Source: Duganella sp. BJB480 (lineage in GTDB: Bacteria; Pseudomonadota; Gammaproteobacteria; Burkholderiales; Burkholderiaceae_D). From it: a stretch of 64,000 nt of DNA. Under the pieces are notes generated by a model, which was not told the DNA's origin, ran no database searches, and saw only the letters and a program-made list of their open reading frames with translations. Position numbers and translations under genes: made by a program. The DNA lies in the NCBI GenBank assembly GCA_003416985.1, contig QVIN01000007.1:372001-436000 (forward strand). Reading direction: 5' to 3'. Below are positions 15,274-23,498 of this stretch, piece after piece. How positions within the stretch are numbered: position 1 is the stretch's first letter; each line of letters begins with the position of its first letter.

Positions 15274-17490
15274 ATGCATTACGCACTGAACCTGCGCACC
15301 TTTTTCTACAGCCACTACTTTTACCTGGGCCTGCGCTTCGCCGCAGGCCTGGTCGGCGTCACCCTGATCACGCTGCAATTCGCCGACCTGGCCACCGCCA
15401 TGACGGTGTGCATCGGCGCGCTCTGCACCGCGCTGATGGACATGCCCAGCCCCCTGCGCCACAAGTTCAACGAGATGAGCGCCTCGGTGCTGCTGTGCAG
15501 CGCCGTCACGCTGCTGATCAGCCTATGCGCGCCGGTGCACTGGCTGCTGATGACGATGCTGGTGGCGATCAGCTTCCTGGCCTGCATGATGGTCGTCTAT
15601 GGCAAGAAGTCGATGCCGCTGCAATTGGCCACGCTGTTCATCATGACCATGTCGATGGAACACGACATGACGGTTCGCCAGTCCTTCATCCACACCGGCC
15701 TGTTCACCCTGGGAGCGGTGGCCTACCTGGCCTACGCGATGGGCATCTCGTGGATACTGCGCCACCGCATCAAGCAGCAGGTGCTGGCCGAGGCGCTGTT
15801 CGAACTGGCGGCCTACATCGACATCAAGGCCGACTTCTACGACACGCGCTACAACCTCACCGAACAATTCAACAAGCTGGTACGCCATCAAAGCCTGCTG
15901 GCCGACCGCCAGCAAGCCTCGCGCGACCTGATACTGCGCAGCCACCAGAACAGCAAGGACGCCATCGTCGTGCAGACCCACGTCTGCATGCTGGACCTGT
16001 ATGAGCTGGTGCTATCCACCCACACCGACTACGCGCAGCTGCGCATGCACCTGGCCGATTCGCCGGTGCTCAAGACGCTGCACGACCTGGCCTACAAGGC
16101 GGCGCGCGATATCGAATCGGTGGCCTACGACGTCACGCGCAAGAAGGCCTCCTACCCGGAGATCAGCTACGAGCCGGAACTGGCCGCCATCGAGGCGGAA
16201 CTGGCGGCTTTGCAGCGGCGCGTGGACGAGGGCAAGCCGGCACAGGAAGCGCTGGCCGTGCTGCGCGCGCAGCGCAACAAGGTGCGCGCCATCATCAAGA
16301 TGATCGGTGAGCTGCACCAGGCCAGCCAGAAGGCCTACGACACCACGCCGTTCTGGGTCGACGCCGACATGGGTCCCTTCCTGTCGCAGCAGAAGTACGA
16401 GCTGCGCATGATCCTGTCGCACCTGCGCTTCGATTCGCCGATCTTCCGCTTCTCGCTGCGGGTGGCGATGGCGATCTCGGTCGGCCTGGCGGTGGCCTCG
16501 TGGCTGCCGTATGCGGCGCACAGCTACTGGATCGTGCTCACCATCGTCATCATCCTCAAGCCCAGCTTCAGCATGACCAAGCAGCGCCGCAGCGACCGCA
16601 TCGTCGGCACCATCATCGGTTGCGTGATCACGGCGCTGATCATCAAGTACCTGAACTATCCGGCCGCGATCCTGGGCTTCCTGATCTTATCGACGGTGGC
16701 CACGCCGACCTTCATCTATGTGCGCTATCGCTACGCGGCCATCGCGGTCAGCATCATGATCCTGCTGCAGATGCACCTGATCGCGCCGGGCAACCACGAC
16801 CTGATCGTCGAGCGTTTGATCGACACCTTCATCGGCGCTGCGGTGGCGACCGCGTTCAGCTTCGTGCTGGCCACCTGGGAATACCAGACCCTGCCCCGCC
16901 TGATCCGCGAAGTGCTGGACGTGAACCTGCGCTACATGGAGGCCAGCTTCGATCTGTTGCAGGGCAAAGGCAAGGACGATTTCGCATATCGCATCGAGCG
17001 TAAGCGCCTGATGGACAGCCTGGCCGCGCTCAGCTCCGCGCTGGTGCGTATGCTCGACGAGCCGGCCCGCAAGCAGCGCGCGGTGGAGGACATCAACCAG
17101 TTCATCGTGCAGAACTATCTGCTGGTGGCGCACGTGGCCGCGCTGCGCGCCATCCTGCGCCGCCACGTGAAGGAGCTGCCGACGGAGCCGGTCAACGCGA
17201 TGCTGCGCGAGAGCCACGAGCAAGTCATGCACACGCTGGCGCAGGCGCTGGCGCCGCAAGCCGCAGGCGCTACGCCGACGGCGACGGCGGCTGCGACGGC
17301 GGCCACCGCGACCGTCACTGCGCTCGCCTCCGCGCCGGTTGGCGCACCAGCCATCGCGCCAGCCGCCATGGATAGCGCCACGTTGCCGTGGTCCGGCTGG
17401 CCGCTGGTGCAGCGGCGAATCCGCCTGCTGCAGGCGGACGCCCTCAAGATCATCGTCCACAGCGAAGCCATCGTCCGCAACGTGGCATGA
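15274..17490 (+). CDS. FUSC-family inner-membrane protein (YccS-like)
   Basis: A 738-residue membrane protein with the FUSC layout: a first bundle of about six hydrophobic helices (residues 15-170), a long soluble central part rich in helices, a second bundle (about 410-550, SYWIVLTIVIILKPSFSMTK is the family hallmark) and a cytoplasmic tail. Relatives are YccS/YhfK and aromatic-acid efflux AaeB-type exporters. Start 15274 (MHYALNLRTFFYSHYF) was chosen by comparison with YccS-like N-termini; ATGs at 15217 and 15247 are possible. Near the C-terminus lies a low-complexity Ala/Thr stretch (TPTATAAATAATATVTALAS) not usual for the family. Cargo unknown. Confidence 0.85.
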   Translation: MHYALNLRTFFYSHYFYLGLRFAAGLVGVTLITLQFADLATAMTVCIGALCTALMDMPSPLRHKFNEMSASVLLCSAVTLLISLCAPVHWLLMTMLVAISFLACMMVVYGKKSMPLQLATLFIMTMSMEHDMTVRQSFIHTGLFTLGAVAYLAYAMGISWILRHRIKQQVLAEALFELAAYIDIKADFYDTRYNLTEQFNKLVRHQSLLADRQQASRDLILRSHQNSKDAIVVQTHVCMLDLYELVLSTHTDYAQLRMHLADSPVLKTLHDLAYKAARDIESVAYDVTRKKASYPEISYEPELAAIEAELAALQRRVDEGKPAQEALAVLRAQRNKVRAIIKMIGELHQASQKAYDTTPFWVDADMGPFLSQQKYELRMILSHLRFDSPIFRFSLRVAMAISVGLAVASWLPYAAHSYWIVLTIVIILKPSFSMTKQRRSDRIVGTIIGCVITALIIKYLNYPAAILGFLILSTVATPTFIYVRYRYAAIAVSIMILLQMHLIAPGNHDLIVERLIDTFIGAAVATAFSFVLATWEYQTLPRLIREVLDVNLRYMEASFDLLQGKGKDDFAYRIERKRLMDSLAALSSALVRMLDEPARKQRAVEDINQFIVQNYLLVAHVAALRAILRRHVKELPTEPVNAMLRESHEQVMHTLAQALAPQAAGATPTATAAATAATATVTALASAPVGAPAIAPAAMDSATLPWSGWPLVQRRIRLLQADALKIIVHSEAIVRNVA

Positions 17491-17538
17491 TCCGGCCCTG
17501 CGCCAGCAGCCCTGGCGCAGGCCTGTTAAGATGGACGG

Positions 17539-18459
17539 ATGAGCGCTACCTCCACGTCTTCCTTCAGCACCCGCGACCTGATCTCCGCCCTGTTCGTAGT
17601 CCTCATCTGGGGCACCAACTTCGTCGCGATGAAGGTCGGCCTCCGCCACCTCACACCGTTCCAGATGGGCGCCGCCCGCTACGTGTTCGCCGTGCTGCCG
17701 CTGATCCTGTTCATCCGCCCGCCCAAGCTGCCGGCGAAATGGATCATCGCCTACGGCTTGTGCCAGGGCGTCGGCCAATTCGGCCTGCTGTTCCTGTCGC
17801 TGCGGATCGGCATGTCGGCCGCGCTGGCCTCCGTGATCCTGCAAACGCAAGTCTTCTTCACCGCCTTCTTTGGTTTCGCGCTGCTGCACGAACGCGCCAG
17901 CCGCCAACTGCAAGCGGGCCTGCTGCTGGCCGCCGTGGGCCTGGTGTGCTTCGGCATGAACTACGTGCAGCCCGGCCACGCGGGCGGCACCACCGCCGGC
18001 GGCTTCGTGCTGTGCCTGGCCGCCGCCGCGATGTGGGCGGCATCGAATATCGTCGTGCGCCGCGCGCAGCAGGCCACGCCGCAGTTCGACGTGGTGGGAT
18101 TCATGGTCTGGTGCAGCCTGGTGCCGATACTGCCGTTCGTCGGCCTGTCGCTGGCCTTCGACGATCCGGCCACGCGCTGGAGCTGGACCAGCGCGCCATT
18201 GGACACGTGGATCTCGGCGGCCTACCTGGGCTGGATGGCGACCATCCTCGGCTACGCCATGTGGACACGCTTGCTGAAGCGCCATCCGGTCAACCGCGTG
18301 GCGCCGTTCAGCCTTGGCGTGCCGGTGGTTGGGATCAGCGCCGGCATGATCGCGCTGGGCGACGTCATCACCGGCTGGCAGTGGGCCGGCATCGCGCTGA
18401 TCGTCGCCTCGCTGATCTGCACCATGTTCGGCGGACGCTGGCTGGGCCGGCGCAGCTAA
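17539..18459 (+). CDS. EamA/DMT-family transporter
   Basis: A 306-residue inner-membrane protein with ten predicted helices in two EamA repeats. The first begins LISALFVVLIWGTNFVAMKV, and the repeat end shows the usual GYAMWTRLLKRHPVNRVAPF. Members export amino acids or metabolites (RhtA/YdcZ relatives); the substrate is not predictable. It follows the FUSC gene by 48 bp on the same strand. Its TAA stop is immediately adjacent to the stop of the convergent diguanylate cyclase gene, with no intergenic space. Confidence 0.9.
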   Translation: MSATSTSSFSTRDLISALFVVLIWGTNFVAMKVGLRHLTPFQMGAARYVFAVLPLILFIRPPKLPAKWIIAYGLCQGVGQFGLLFLSLRIGMSAALASVILQTQVFFTAFFGFALLHERASRQLQAGLLLAAVGLVCFGMNYVQPGHAGGTTAGGFVLCLAAAAMWAASNIVVRRAQQATPQFDVVGFMVWCSLVPILPFVGLSLAFDDPATRWSWTSAPLDTWISAAYLGWMATILGYAMWTRLLKRHPVNRVAPFSLGVPVVGISAGMIALGDVITGWQWAGIALIVASLICTMFGGRWLGRRS

Positions 18460-19866
18460 TCAGGCGAAGCAAACCCGGTTGCGGCCCGTCTGCTTGGCGC
18501 GGTACAGCAGCGCGTCGGCCTTTTGCAGCATCGCTTCCGCCGTGCCTGCGGCCAGGTCGGCGTACACGCCCATGCTCATCGTGACCTTCAGGTCGGGATG
18601 CACCTCGTGCCACGGGAAGCCTTCGATCAGGTTGCGCAGCTTGTCGCACAGCGCGGCGGCTTGCGGCAGTTCGGTCTCCGGGAAGGCGATCACGAATTCC
18701 TCTCCGCCGTAGCGCGCCACCAGATCGCTCAGGCGCATATGGCTGCGCAGGATCTCGCCCACCTGGCGCAGCACCGCGTCGCCGGTGGCGTGCGAGAACT
18801 GGTCGTTGATGCGCTTGAAGAAATCGATATCGCCGATCACCACGCTCAATGGCCGCTTGTGGCGCACCGCATGACTGAACAGCGTGGTCGCATGCTCGTC
18901 GAAGTGGCGGCGGTTGTGCAGCTTGGTCAGCGCGTCGCGCACACTCAGTTCGCGCATCTGCTCGGCCTGCGCCAGAATGGTCTGGTGCGATTCCTTCAGC
19001 TCCTCGTGCGAACGGGCCAGCTGCTCGCTCATGTCGTTGAAGGCACTCGCCAGCGCCGCCACTTCATCCTTGCCCTCCACCGGCACCCGCTGCAGCAGCG
19101 AGCCGCCGTGCATGGCGCGCACCGCGCCGGTCAGGTGACTGAGCTTGCGGCTCAGGCCCCGGCTTAACAGTACGCCCAGCAGCACCGCCAGCGCCGCCGC
19201 AGCGGTCACGCCGGCCAGCAGCGCCTCGCGCATCGCGTCTATGTACTGCATTTCCTGTTTGCTGGGCGTGAACACCCCTTCCGGCGAAATGTAGGCGGCC
19301 ACGCGGCCGTTCACCATGACGGCTCGCGCATCCTTGCGGGCCGACTCGGGCAGCAGCTCACCGTGCCGGTACGCGCCGCCGCCCAGCAGCACGCGGTAAT
19401 CCTGATCGGCCGCGATGAAATGATACGGCGGCTCACCACCGCGTCGCGGCGGCGGCGGACGGTCGTCGCCGCGCGGAGATTCATCGCCCTGCGGCGGCCC
19501 TTGGCGCTCCTCTCCCTGCGGCGGGCCCGGGTGATCGTCACCTTGCCGTGCCCCCGGGCGCTCGCCCCCCTGCGGCGGCCCCGGACGCTCCTCGCCATCC
19601 TGCCCGGGCGGTGGCGGACGGTTGCCCTGCGCATCCCGCCGGCTGTGCATGAACTCATCAAAGGCCTCTTGGCCGCCGGCGGCCTGCCAGCTGCCGTACT
19701 TTTGCAAGTAAGCGCTCATGCCCTCGTAAAAGGTATCGGCGGCGTGCTGGCGGCGGATCACATCCACCTTCTTGGTCATGCCCACGTAGGCCAGGCCGCC
19801 CACCATTGCCACCGCCGCCAATCCGGTCAGCAGCAAAGCCAGCATGAATTTCGTGCGCAGGGACAT
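18460..19866 (-). CDS. Membrane-bound diguanylate cyclase (HAMP-GGDEF) with proline-rich periplasmic repeats
   Basis: A 468-residue enzyme making c-di-GMP from two GTP. The order is transmembrane helix (about 8-28), periplasmic sensor region (29-215), second helix (216-238), HAMP linker, short coiled coil and a GGDEF domain. The active-site loop is RYGGEEFVIAF. The inhibitory I-site RLSD lies five residues before it, so product feedback is likely. Inside the periplasmic part is a Pro/Gly/Glu-rich segment built from four 9-residue repeats (for example EERPGPPQG, DDHPGPPQG), encoded at 19486-19593. CGGAG precedes ATG 19866. The signal sensed is unknown. Confidence 0.92.
   Translation of the reverse strand: MSLRTKFMLALLLTGLAAVAMVGGLAYVGMTKKVDVIRRQHAADTFYEGMSAYLQKYGSWQAAGGQEAFDEFMHSRRDAQGNRPPPPGQDGEERPGPPQGGERPGARQGDDHPGPPQGEERQGPPQGDESPRGDDRPPPPRRGGEPPYHFIAADQDYRVLLGGGAYRHGELLPESARKDARAVMVNGRVAAYISPEGVFTPSKQEMQYIDAMREALLAGVTAAAALAVLLGVLLSRGLSRKLSHLTGAVRAMHGGSLLQRVPVEGKDEVAALASAFNDMSEQLARSHEELKESHQTILAQAEQMRELSVRDALTKLHNRRHFDEHATTLFSHAVRHKRPLSVVIGDIDFFKRINDQFSHATGDAVLRQVGEILRSHMRLSDLVARYGGEEFVIAFPETELPQAAALCDKLRNLIEGFPWHEVHPDLKVTMSMGVYADLAAGTAEAMLQKADALLYRAKQTGRNRVCFA
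19486..19593 (-). repeat. Four 27-bp tandem repeats within the diguanylate cyclase gene
   Basis: Units 19486-19512, 19513-19539, 19540-19566 and 19567-19593 encode, in protein order, EERPGPPQG, GERPGARQG, DDHPGPPQG and EERQGPPQG. The repeat is in frame and could vary in copy number without breaking the protein. Confidence 0.85.
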
Positions 19867-20028
19867 CGGAGCTCCGTCAAATTATTGCCAGTTGGACAGT
19901 AATGATACCTGATGGACGCCCCGCCGTAAAAAATCCAGGCTTAAAAAGTTACTCTTAAGAACGCATTCTTCATAGGGAAACTCGTCAGTTATATAAAATA
20001 TTTATGGCCAGTATCACAAATCAAAAGT

Positions 20029-20056
20029 TTGCTTATTACTGAAAGACGCGCATACT
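20029..20056 (+). promoter_or_regulatory. Possible promoter of the two small genes
   Basis: TTGCTT (20029-20034) and CATACT (20051-20056) with 16 bp spacing lie in an AT-rich intergenic stretch, 36 bp upstream of the first small gene. The match is weak. Confidence 0.3.
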
Positions 20057-20091
20057 GCACTGCAACAAACAAACATTTAAAGGAGCTTGCC

Positions 20092-20346
20092 ATGAGCGCA
20101 TCGAACAACCTGACTTACACCGACTTCGCCACCCCTGGCTATGCCAGCAATGTTGCCGCCGCAGCGCGCCAGCTGGTTGCCGCACTGTTCGCCGTCAAGC
20201 CACGTTCAGCCGTTGTGGCGGACGAAGTTGTCTCGCCGCGCCAGAAGGCATCCTCCGCCGCCTGGCTGAACAGCATGGCCAATGACTGCGAACGTCATTC
20301 CCCAAGCCTGTCCGCCGAACTGCGCTTCCTGGCGTCGCGCGGCTAA
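20092..20346 (+). CDS. Small protein of unknown function (84 residues)
   Basis: ATG 20092 is preceded by a strong AAAGGAG ribosome site, which fixes the start within a longer open frame. The protein (begins MSASNNLTYTDFATPGYASN, ends LSAELRFLASRG) has an amphipathic Ala-rich helix (ASNVAAAARQLVAALFAVKP) and a polar C-terminal half with no signal peptide or metal motif. I do not recognise the family. It is followed 31 bp later by a 32-residue gene and then a terminator, so the pair is probably one short transcript. The AT-rich upstream region of about 220 bp suggests its own regulation. Confidence 0.7.
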   Translation: MSASNNLTYTDFATPGYASNVAAAARQLVAALFAVKPRSAVVADEVVSPRQKASSAAWLNSMANDCERHSPSLSAELRFLASRG

Positions 20347-20377
20347 TTGAACCGAATTTAACTTCCTGGAGATCACC

Positions 20378-20476
20378 ATGCTGACCATCATCGAAAACCT
20401 GCCTGCCGCCATCGCCCTGTCGGGCCTCGTACTGCGCCTCTACCTGGGCGCCAACCCAGGCAAAGACGAAGCATAA
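20378..20476 (+). CDS. 32-residue small hydrophobic protein
   Basis: ATG 20378 follows CTGGAG at good spacing. The product MLTIIENLPAAIALSGLVLR continues LYLGANPGKDEA: one short hydrophobic helix followed by a charged tail. It lies between the 84-residue gene and a strong terminator, so it is almost certainly transcribed with it. Coding support is the ribosome site, the position in the transcript and the stop just before the terminator. Function unknown; a small membrane-associated protein is the simplest reading. Confidence 0.55.
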   Translation: MLTIIENLPAAIALSGLVLRLYLGANPGKDEA

Positions 20477-20492
20477 GCTGCCACACCAAAGT

Positions 20493-20531
20493 AAAAAGCC
20501 CCGGCAACGCGCAAGCGCCCGGGGCTTTTTT
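20493..20531. terminator. Bidirectional rho-independent terminator
   Basis: AAAAAGCCCCGG (20493-20504) pairs with CCGGGGCTTTTT (20519-20530) over a 14-base loop. A and T runs on both sides let it serve both the small-gene transcript and the convergent permease gene. Confidence 0.85.
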
Positions 20532-20545
20532 AACGTCGCGACGCT

Positions 20546-22012
20546 TTACGCGGCGTGATTCAATCGCGAATTGCGCATGCCGTACAGGAAGTAGGTCAGC
20601 ACCGCCGCGCTCATCCAGATGACGAAGATGGTGTAGGTCGTCATCGACAGGCCGAACATCAGGTACAGGCAGGCGGCGATGCTCAGGCCCGGCACCACGT
20701 ACGGGCCGAACGGCACACGGAAACCTTTGGTGCCCTTGCCGTTTTCCTTCTTGCGCATCACCGGCACCGCCAGCGACACCACGATGAAGGCTGTCAGCGT
20801 GCCCATGCTGACCATATCCCACAAGAAGGTCGCGTCGACAAAGCCGGCCACCAGGCCGACCACGACGCAGACGATCAGCGTGTTATGCACCGGCGACGCC
20901 GTGCGCGGGTTCACCTTCTGGAACGACTTGGAAATCAGGCCATCCTTCGAGATCGCGTACAGGATGCGGGTCTGGCCGTAGATCGTCACCAGCGTCACGC
21001 TGAACACCGAGATCACCGCGCCCGCCGCCAGCACCAGCGCAGGCCAGGTCTTGCCGGTCACGTTCTGCAGGATCACGGCCAGCCCGGCTTCCTGCCCGGC
21101 GAACTTGTAGGCCGGCTGCGCGCCCATCGCGGCCACGGCCACCAGCAGATAGAACAGGGTCACGATGCCCAGCGCCGACAGGATGCCGATCGGTACGTTG
21201 CGCTTCGGATCCCGCACTTCCTCGCCGGCGGTGGCCACGGTGTCCAGTCCGATGAAGGAGAAGAACACGGTGGCGGCGGCGGCCGTCACGCCGGTCATGC
21301 CGGTGATGTGGACGCCGTTGTCCGGGCTGAAAAATGGGTGGAAATTGTTTATATCAAATCCCGAGAACGCGATCGCGACGAAGAAGACCAGAATCGCCAG
21401 CTTGATCATCACCATGATGGCGTTGGTGGTGGCCGATTCCTTGGTGCCGCGTATCAGCAGCAGGCAGCACAGGCCGACCAGCAGCACCGGCGGCAGGTTG
21501 ATATGCCCGGCGTGGATCTCCATGCCCTTGGGCGTGGACACGATCATCGGCGAGCGCAGCGCCTCGGGGATGTGCCAGCCGAAGGCGTTGTTGAGGAAGT
21601 TGTTCAGGTAGTCGGACCAGCCGATCGCCGTGGCGCTGGCCGCCAGCCCATATTCGAGCAGCAGGCAGGCCGCCATGATGAAGGCCAGGAACTCGCCGAC
21701 GGTGGCATACGCGAACGAGTACGACGAACCCGACGCCGGAATGCGGAACGACAGCTCGGCGTAGCACAACGCGGTCAGGCCGGCGGTGATGGCGGCGAAC
21801 AGGAAGGACAGGATCACGGAGGGCCCGGCTTTTGGCACGGCCTCCACCATCGTGAAGAAGATACCGGTGCCGATCGTGGCGCCGACACCAATCATCGTCA
21901 AGGGGAACAAGCCTATGGAGCGGTGCAGGCTGTTGCTACTGGTAGGAGCAGGTTCTACTCGGTTATCGACCGGCTTGGTACGGGTCAGTTTCTGGACCAA
22001 CGTTTGGTTCAC
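20546..22012 (-). CDS. APC-superfamily amino-acid permease (cationic amino-acid transporter-like)
   Basis: A 488-residue inner-membrane permease with about twelve helices. The first helix carries the APC substrate loop GVGATIGTGIFF, and ELSFRIPASGSSYSFAYATVGE is the conserved helix-3 region. The overall pattern, with the C-terminal PVMRKKENGKGTKGFRVPFG loop, resembles the CAT/YhdG group that imports basic or neutral amino acids. Substrate is a guess. The gene is monocistronic, bounded downstream by the bidirectional terminator and upstream by a promoter-like site with a GGGCC-TTCC-GGCCC palindrome. Confidence 0.9.
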   Translation of the reverse strand: MNQTLVQKLTRTKPVDNRVEPAPTSSNSLHRSIGLFPLTMIGVGATIGTGIFFTMVEAVPKAGPSVILSFLFAAITAGLTALCYAELSFRIPASGSSYSFAYATVGEFLAFIMAACLLLEYGLAASATAIGWSDYLNNFLNNAFGWHIPEALRSPMIVSTPKGMEIHAGHINLPPVLLVGLCCLLLIRGTKESATTNAIMVMIKLAILVFFVAIAFSGFDINNFHPFFSPDNGVHITGMTGVTAAAATVFFSFIGLDTVATAGEEVRDPKRNVPIGILSALGIVTLFYLLVAVAAMGAQPAYKFAGQEAGLAVILQNVTGKTWPALVLAAGAVISVFSVTLVTIYGQTRILYAISKDGLISKSFQKVNPRTASPVHNTLIVCVVVGLVAGFVDATFLWDMVSMGTLTAFIVVSLAVPVMRKKENGKGTKGFRVPFGPYVVPGLSIAACLYLMFGLSMTTYTIFVIWMSAAVLTYFLYGMRNSRLNHAA

Positions 22013-22056
22013 AGGTAATCCTTGTGGGAGATATGTACGGGCAAAAAAACTAAGCG

Positions 22057-22083
22057 ATTATAGGGCCTTCCGGCCCATCGCAA
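22057..22083 (-). promoter_or_regulatory. Predicted promoter of the permease gene with internal palindrome
   Basis: On the minus strand TATAAT (22057-22062) and TTGCGA (22078-22083) are 15 bp apart. The spacer holds GGGCCTTCCGGCCC (22063-22076), an inverted repeat that could be an operator. Short spacing makes the promoter uncertain. Confidence 0.4.
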
Positions 22084-22240
22084 TACAGTAATTTTGTGTT
22101 AGAAAAACAACTCAGACCCCAGGCGGGGTAAGGGCTCCGTTACAGTTGCTTACTTTTGATACAGCGGGATGTATAGATTGGAAATTGTTGTCAAGCTACT
22201 CTAGGCTTAAGTGTTACATCCAGCCAAGAAGGAGACCAAT

Positions 22241-22357
22241 ATGCCTATCCAAAAAATCCCTACCGTATCCCGGCGCATCCATCCTGCCGTCGCCGGCGCC
22301 GCCGTTGTTTTGCTGGGCCTGGCGGGCACCTTGGCGACCTGGCTGGTGCGCGGTTAA
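22241..22357 (+). CDS. 38-residue single-helix membrane protein
   Basis: ATG 22241 is preceded by AAGAAGGAG at ideal spacing. The product has a basic N-terminus (MPIQKIPTVSRRIHPAV) and one hydrophobic segment (AGAAVVLLGLAGTLATWLVR), ending in Gly. It should insert as a single transmembrane helix. Its last codons overlap the convergent DUF1993 gene by four bases. No family recognised; the strong ribosome site and the compact membrane layout are the evidence for it being real. Confidence 0.6.
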   Translation: MPIQKIPTVSRRIHPAVAGAAVVLLGLAGTLATWLVRG

Positions 22358-22863
22358 GCGTACGGCCCGAGGTAATCGCGCTTGCCGACCGGGACGCCCT
22401 GGTTGCGCAGGATGTCGTGGGCGGTGGCGATGTGGAAGAAGAAGTTCGGCAACGCGAACGTCAGCAAGTAATCGTCCCCTTTGAACTCCGGCTGGAACGA
22501 ACCAAAATTAAGTTTGATCGCGCGCGCCTCGCTGCCGGCGAAGTCGCTTTCGGCGACGCTGTCCAGGTAGGCGATGGTGTCGGCGATCCGCTGCTGCAAT
22601 TGCGCGAACGAGGTTTCGTTGTCTTCGAACTTGGGGGCTGGCACGCCGCTCAGGCGCTCCACCGACAATTTCGACGTATCGCTGGCGCGCTGCACTTGGG
22701 CCGACAGCGGCAGCATATCGTCCGCCAGCCGCGCGGAGATCAGAGCATCCGGCACCGAGCCATGCTGCTCGGCATAGGCTTCCGCCTTCTTCAGCAACTC
22801 CGACAACACCTTCAACCCACGCACAAACACGGGCACAGACACCCGATGCATCGATAACGACAT
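22354..22863 (-). CDS. DUF1993 family protein
   Basis: A 169-residue soluble helical protein typical of DUF1993: N-terminal MSLSMHRVSVPVFVRGLKVL, central RLADDMLPLSAQVQRASDTS, and the hallmark C-terminal NFFFHIATAHDILRNQGVPV ending GKRDYLG. The family resembles DinB-like four-helix bundles; its activity is unknown. ATG 22863 matches the family start; an open frame upstream to 22956 overlaps the vapC remnant and was rejected. It is probably cytoplasmic and monocistronic. Confidence 0.88.
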   Translation of the reverse strand: MSLSMHRVSVPVFVRGLKVLSELLKKAEAYAEQHGSVPDALISARLADDMLPLSAQVQRASDTSKLSVERLSGVPAPKFEDNETSFAQLQQRIADTIAYLDSVAESDFAGSEARAIKLNFGSFQPEFKGDDYLLTFALPNFFFHIATAHDILRNQGVPVGKRDYLGPYA

Positions 22864-22909
22864 CGCGAACTCCAAACGGTAAGGTAGAGATGGTGAGTGT
22901 AACGCAAGC

Positions 22910-23157
22910 CTACTCGACCCGCAGCACGCCCGGAACTTTAGTGGCTTTTCGATCAAAGGTCGCTGTGTGGGAGCACCCAGCTCGCTTGGCGACGCTGAAG
23001 ATTAAGCAGTCTATAAAATCTGCCGACGACGTATTGCAAAGCCGAAGCGCACGTTCGATACCGAAAGTGAGTTAACGAGCGCTTTGGCTTGAGCAGATTG
23101 ACGAGCGTCGTCCTGCATAAAATACCGCACCAGCACATTTGTATCCAGGCCTATCAT
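22910..23157 (-). pseudogene. vapC-like PIN-domain toxin remnant (internal deletion and frameshift)
   Basis: From ATG 23157 (overlapping the antitoxin stop as ATGA) the frame reads MIGLDTNVLVRYFMQDDARQ, a standard VapC start with the first PIN aspartate. It derails after about 32 residues and stops early. In another frame the VapC C-terminus survives: SSADFIDCLIFSVAKRAGCS followed by HTATFDRKATKVPG and a stop at 22910-22912. It includes the late PIN acidic residues of SSADF and TFDRK. About 50 middle codons are missing from the usual ~130. The toxin is therefore dead, while its antitoxin gene is intact. Confidence 0.85.
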
Positions 23158-23399
23158 TTGGACGCCAAAGCCGCACGCTTCGCCGCAATTTCGATCATCT
23201 CCTCGACTGAACAATCTAGATCCGGCTTAGGCAAAATGCCCTCCATCATCTTGGGAGACAAATTCATTGCAATCATGACGACCTGTCCGTCGCCAAACGG
23301 CAGAAACTCAATGCGGCCGCCATTCTCAAGGCCAAGCGCTTTCCGCACTGATCGCGGGACAGTTACCGTTCCGTCCGGGGCCAAAAAAGCGATTGTCAT
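23154..23399 (-). CDS. vapB: VapB-type antitoxin (SpoVT/AbrB domain)
   Basis: An 81-residue protein with an N-terminal swapped-hairpin AbrB DNA-binding domain (GTVTVPRSVRKALGLENGGR, IEFLPFGDGQVVMIAMN) and a C-terminal toxin-neutralising tail (DLDCSVEEMIEIAAKRAALA). AGGAG lies before ATG 23399. It overlaps the vapC remnant in the usual ATGA manner, so this was a VapBC toxin-antitoxin operon. An inverted repeat around its promoter (23415-23442) fits autoregulation. With the toxin broken, it may now act only as a DNA-binding protein or be neutral. Lower GC than neighbours suggests acquisition. Confidence 0.88.
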   Translation of the reverse strand: MTIAFLAPDGTVTVPRSVRKALGLENGGRIEFLPFGDGQVVMIAMNLSPKMMEGILPKPDLDCSVEEMIEIAAKRAALASK

Positions 23400-23414
23400 G
23401 ATTTACTCCTGAAT

Positions 23415-23455
23415 GCATATGCCCTTTACTCTAGGCGTATGCGCGGAAAAATCAA
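23415..23455 (-). promoter_or_regulatory. vapB promoter with overlapping operator
   Basis: On the minus strand TTGATT (23450-23455) and TAGAGT (23428-23433) are 16 bp apart. The arms GCATATGCC (23415-23423) and GGCGTATGC (23434-23442) match as inverted repeats at 8 of 9 positions and flank the -10 exactly. This is the layout expected for an AbrB-type autorepressor. Confidence 0.55.
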
Positions 23456-23498
23456 GAAGACGCAGCGCTGCCTTTGCGAGGCCTCAATTCCCTTCGAA

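Noticed and set aside
19867..20091. AT-rich 225-bp intergenic region as a small RNA gene or origin
   Set aside because: No stable stem, terminator, DnaA box cluster or conserved motif could be seen; only a weak promoter-like pair.
22864..22956. Longer N-terminus for the DUF1993 protein
   Set aside because: The extra 31 codons lie over the vapC remnant, and the family start MSLSMHRVSV fits ATG 22863.
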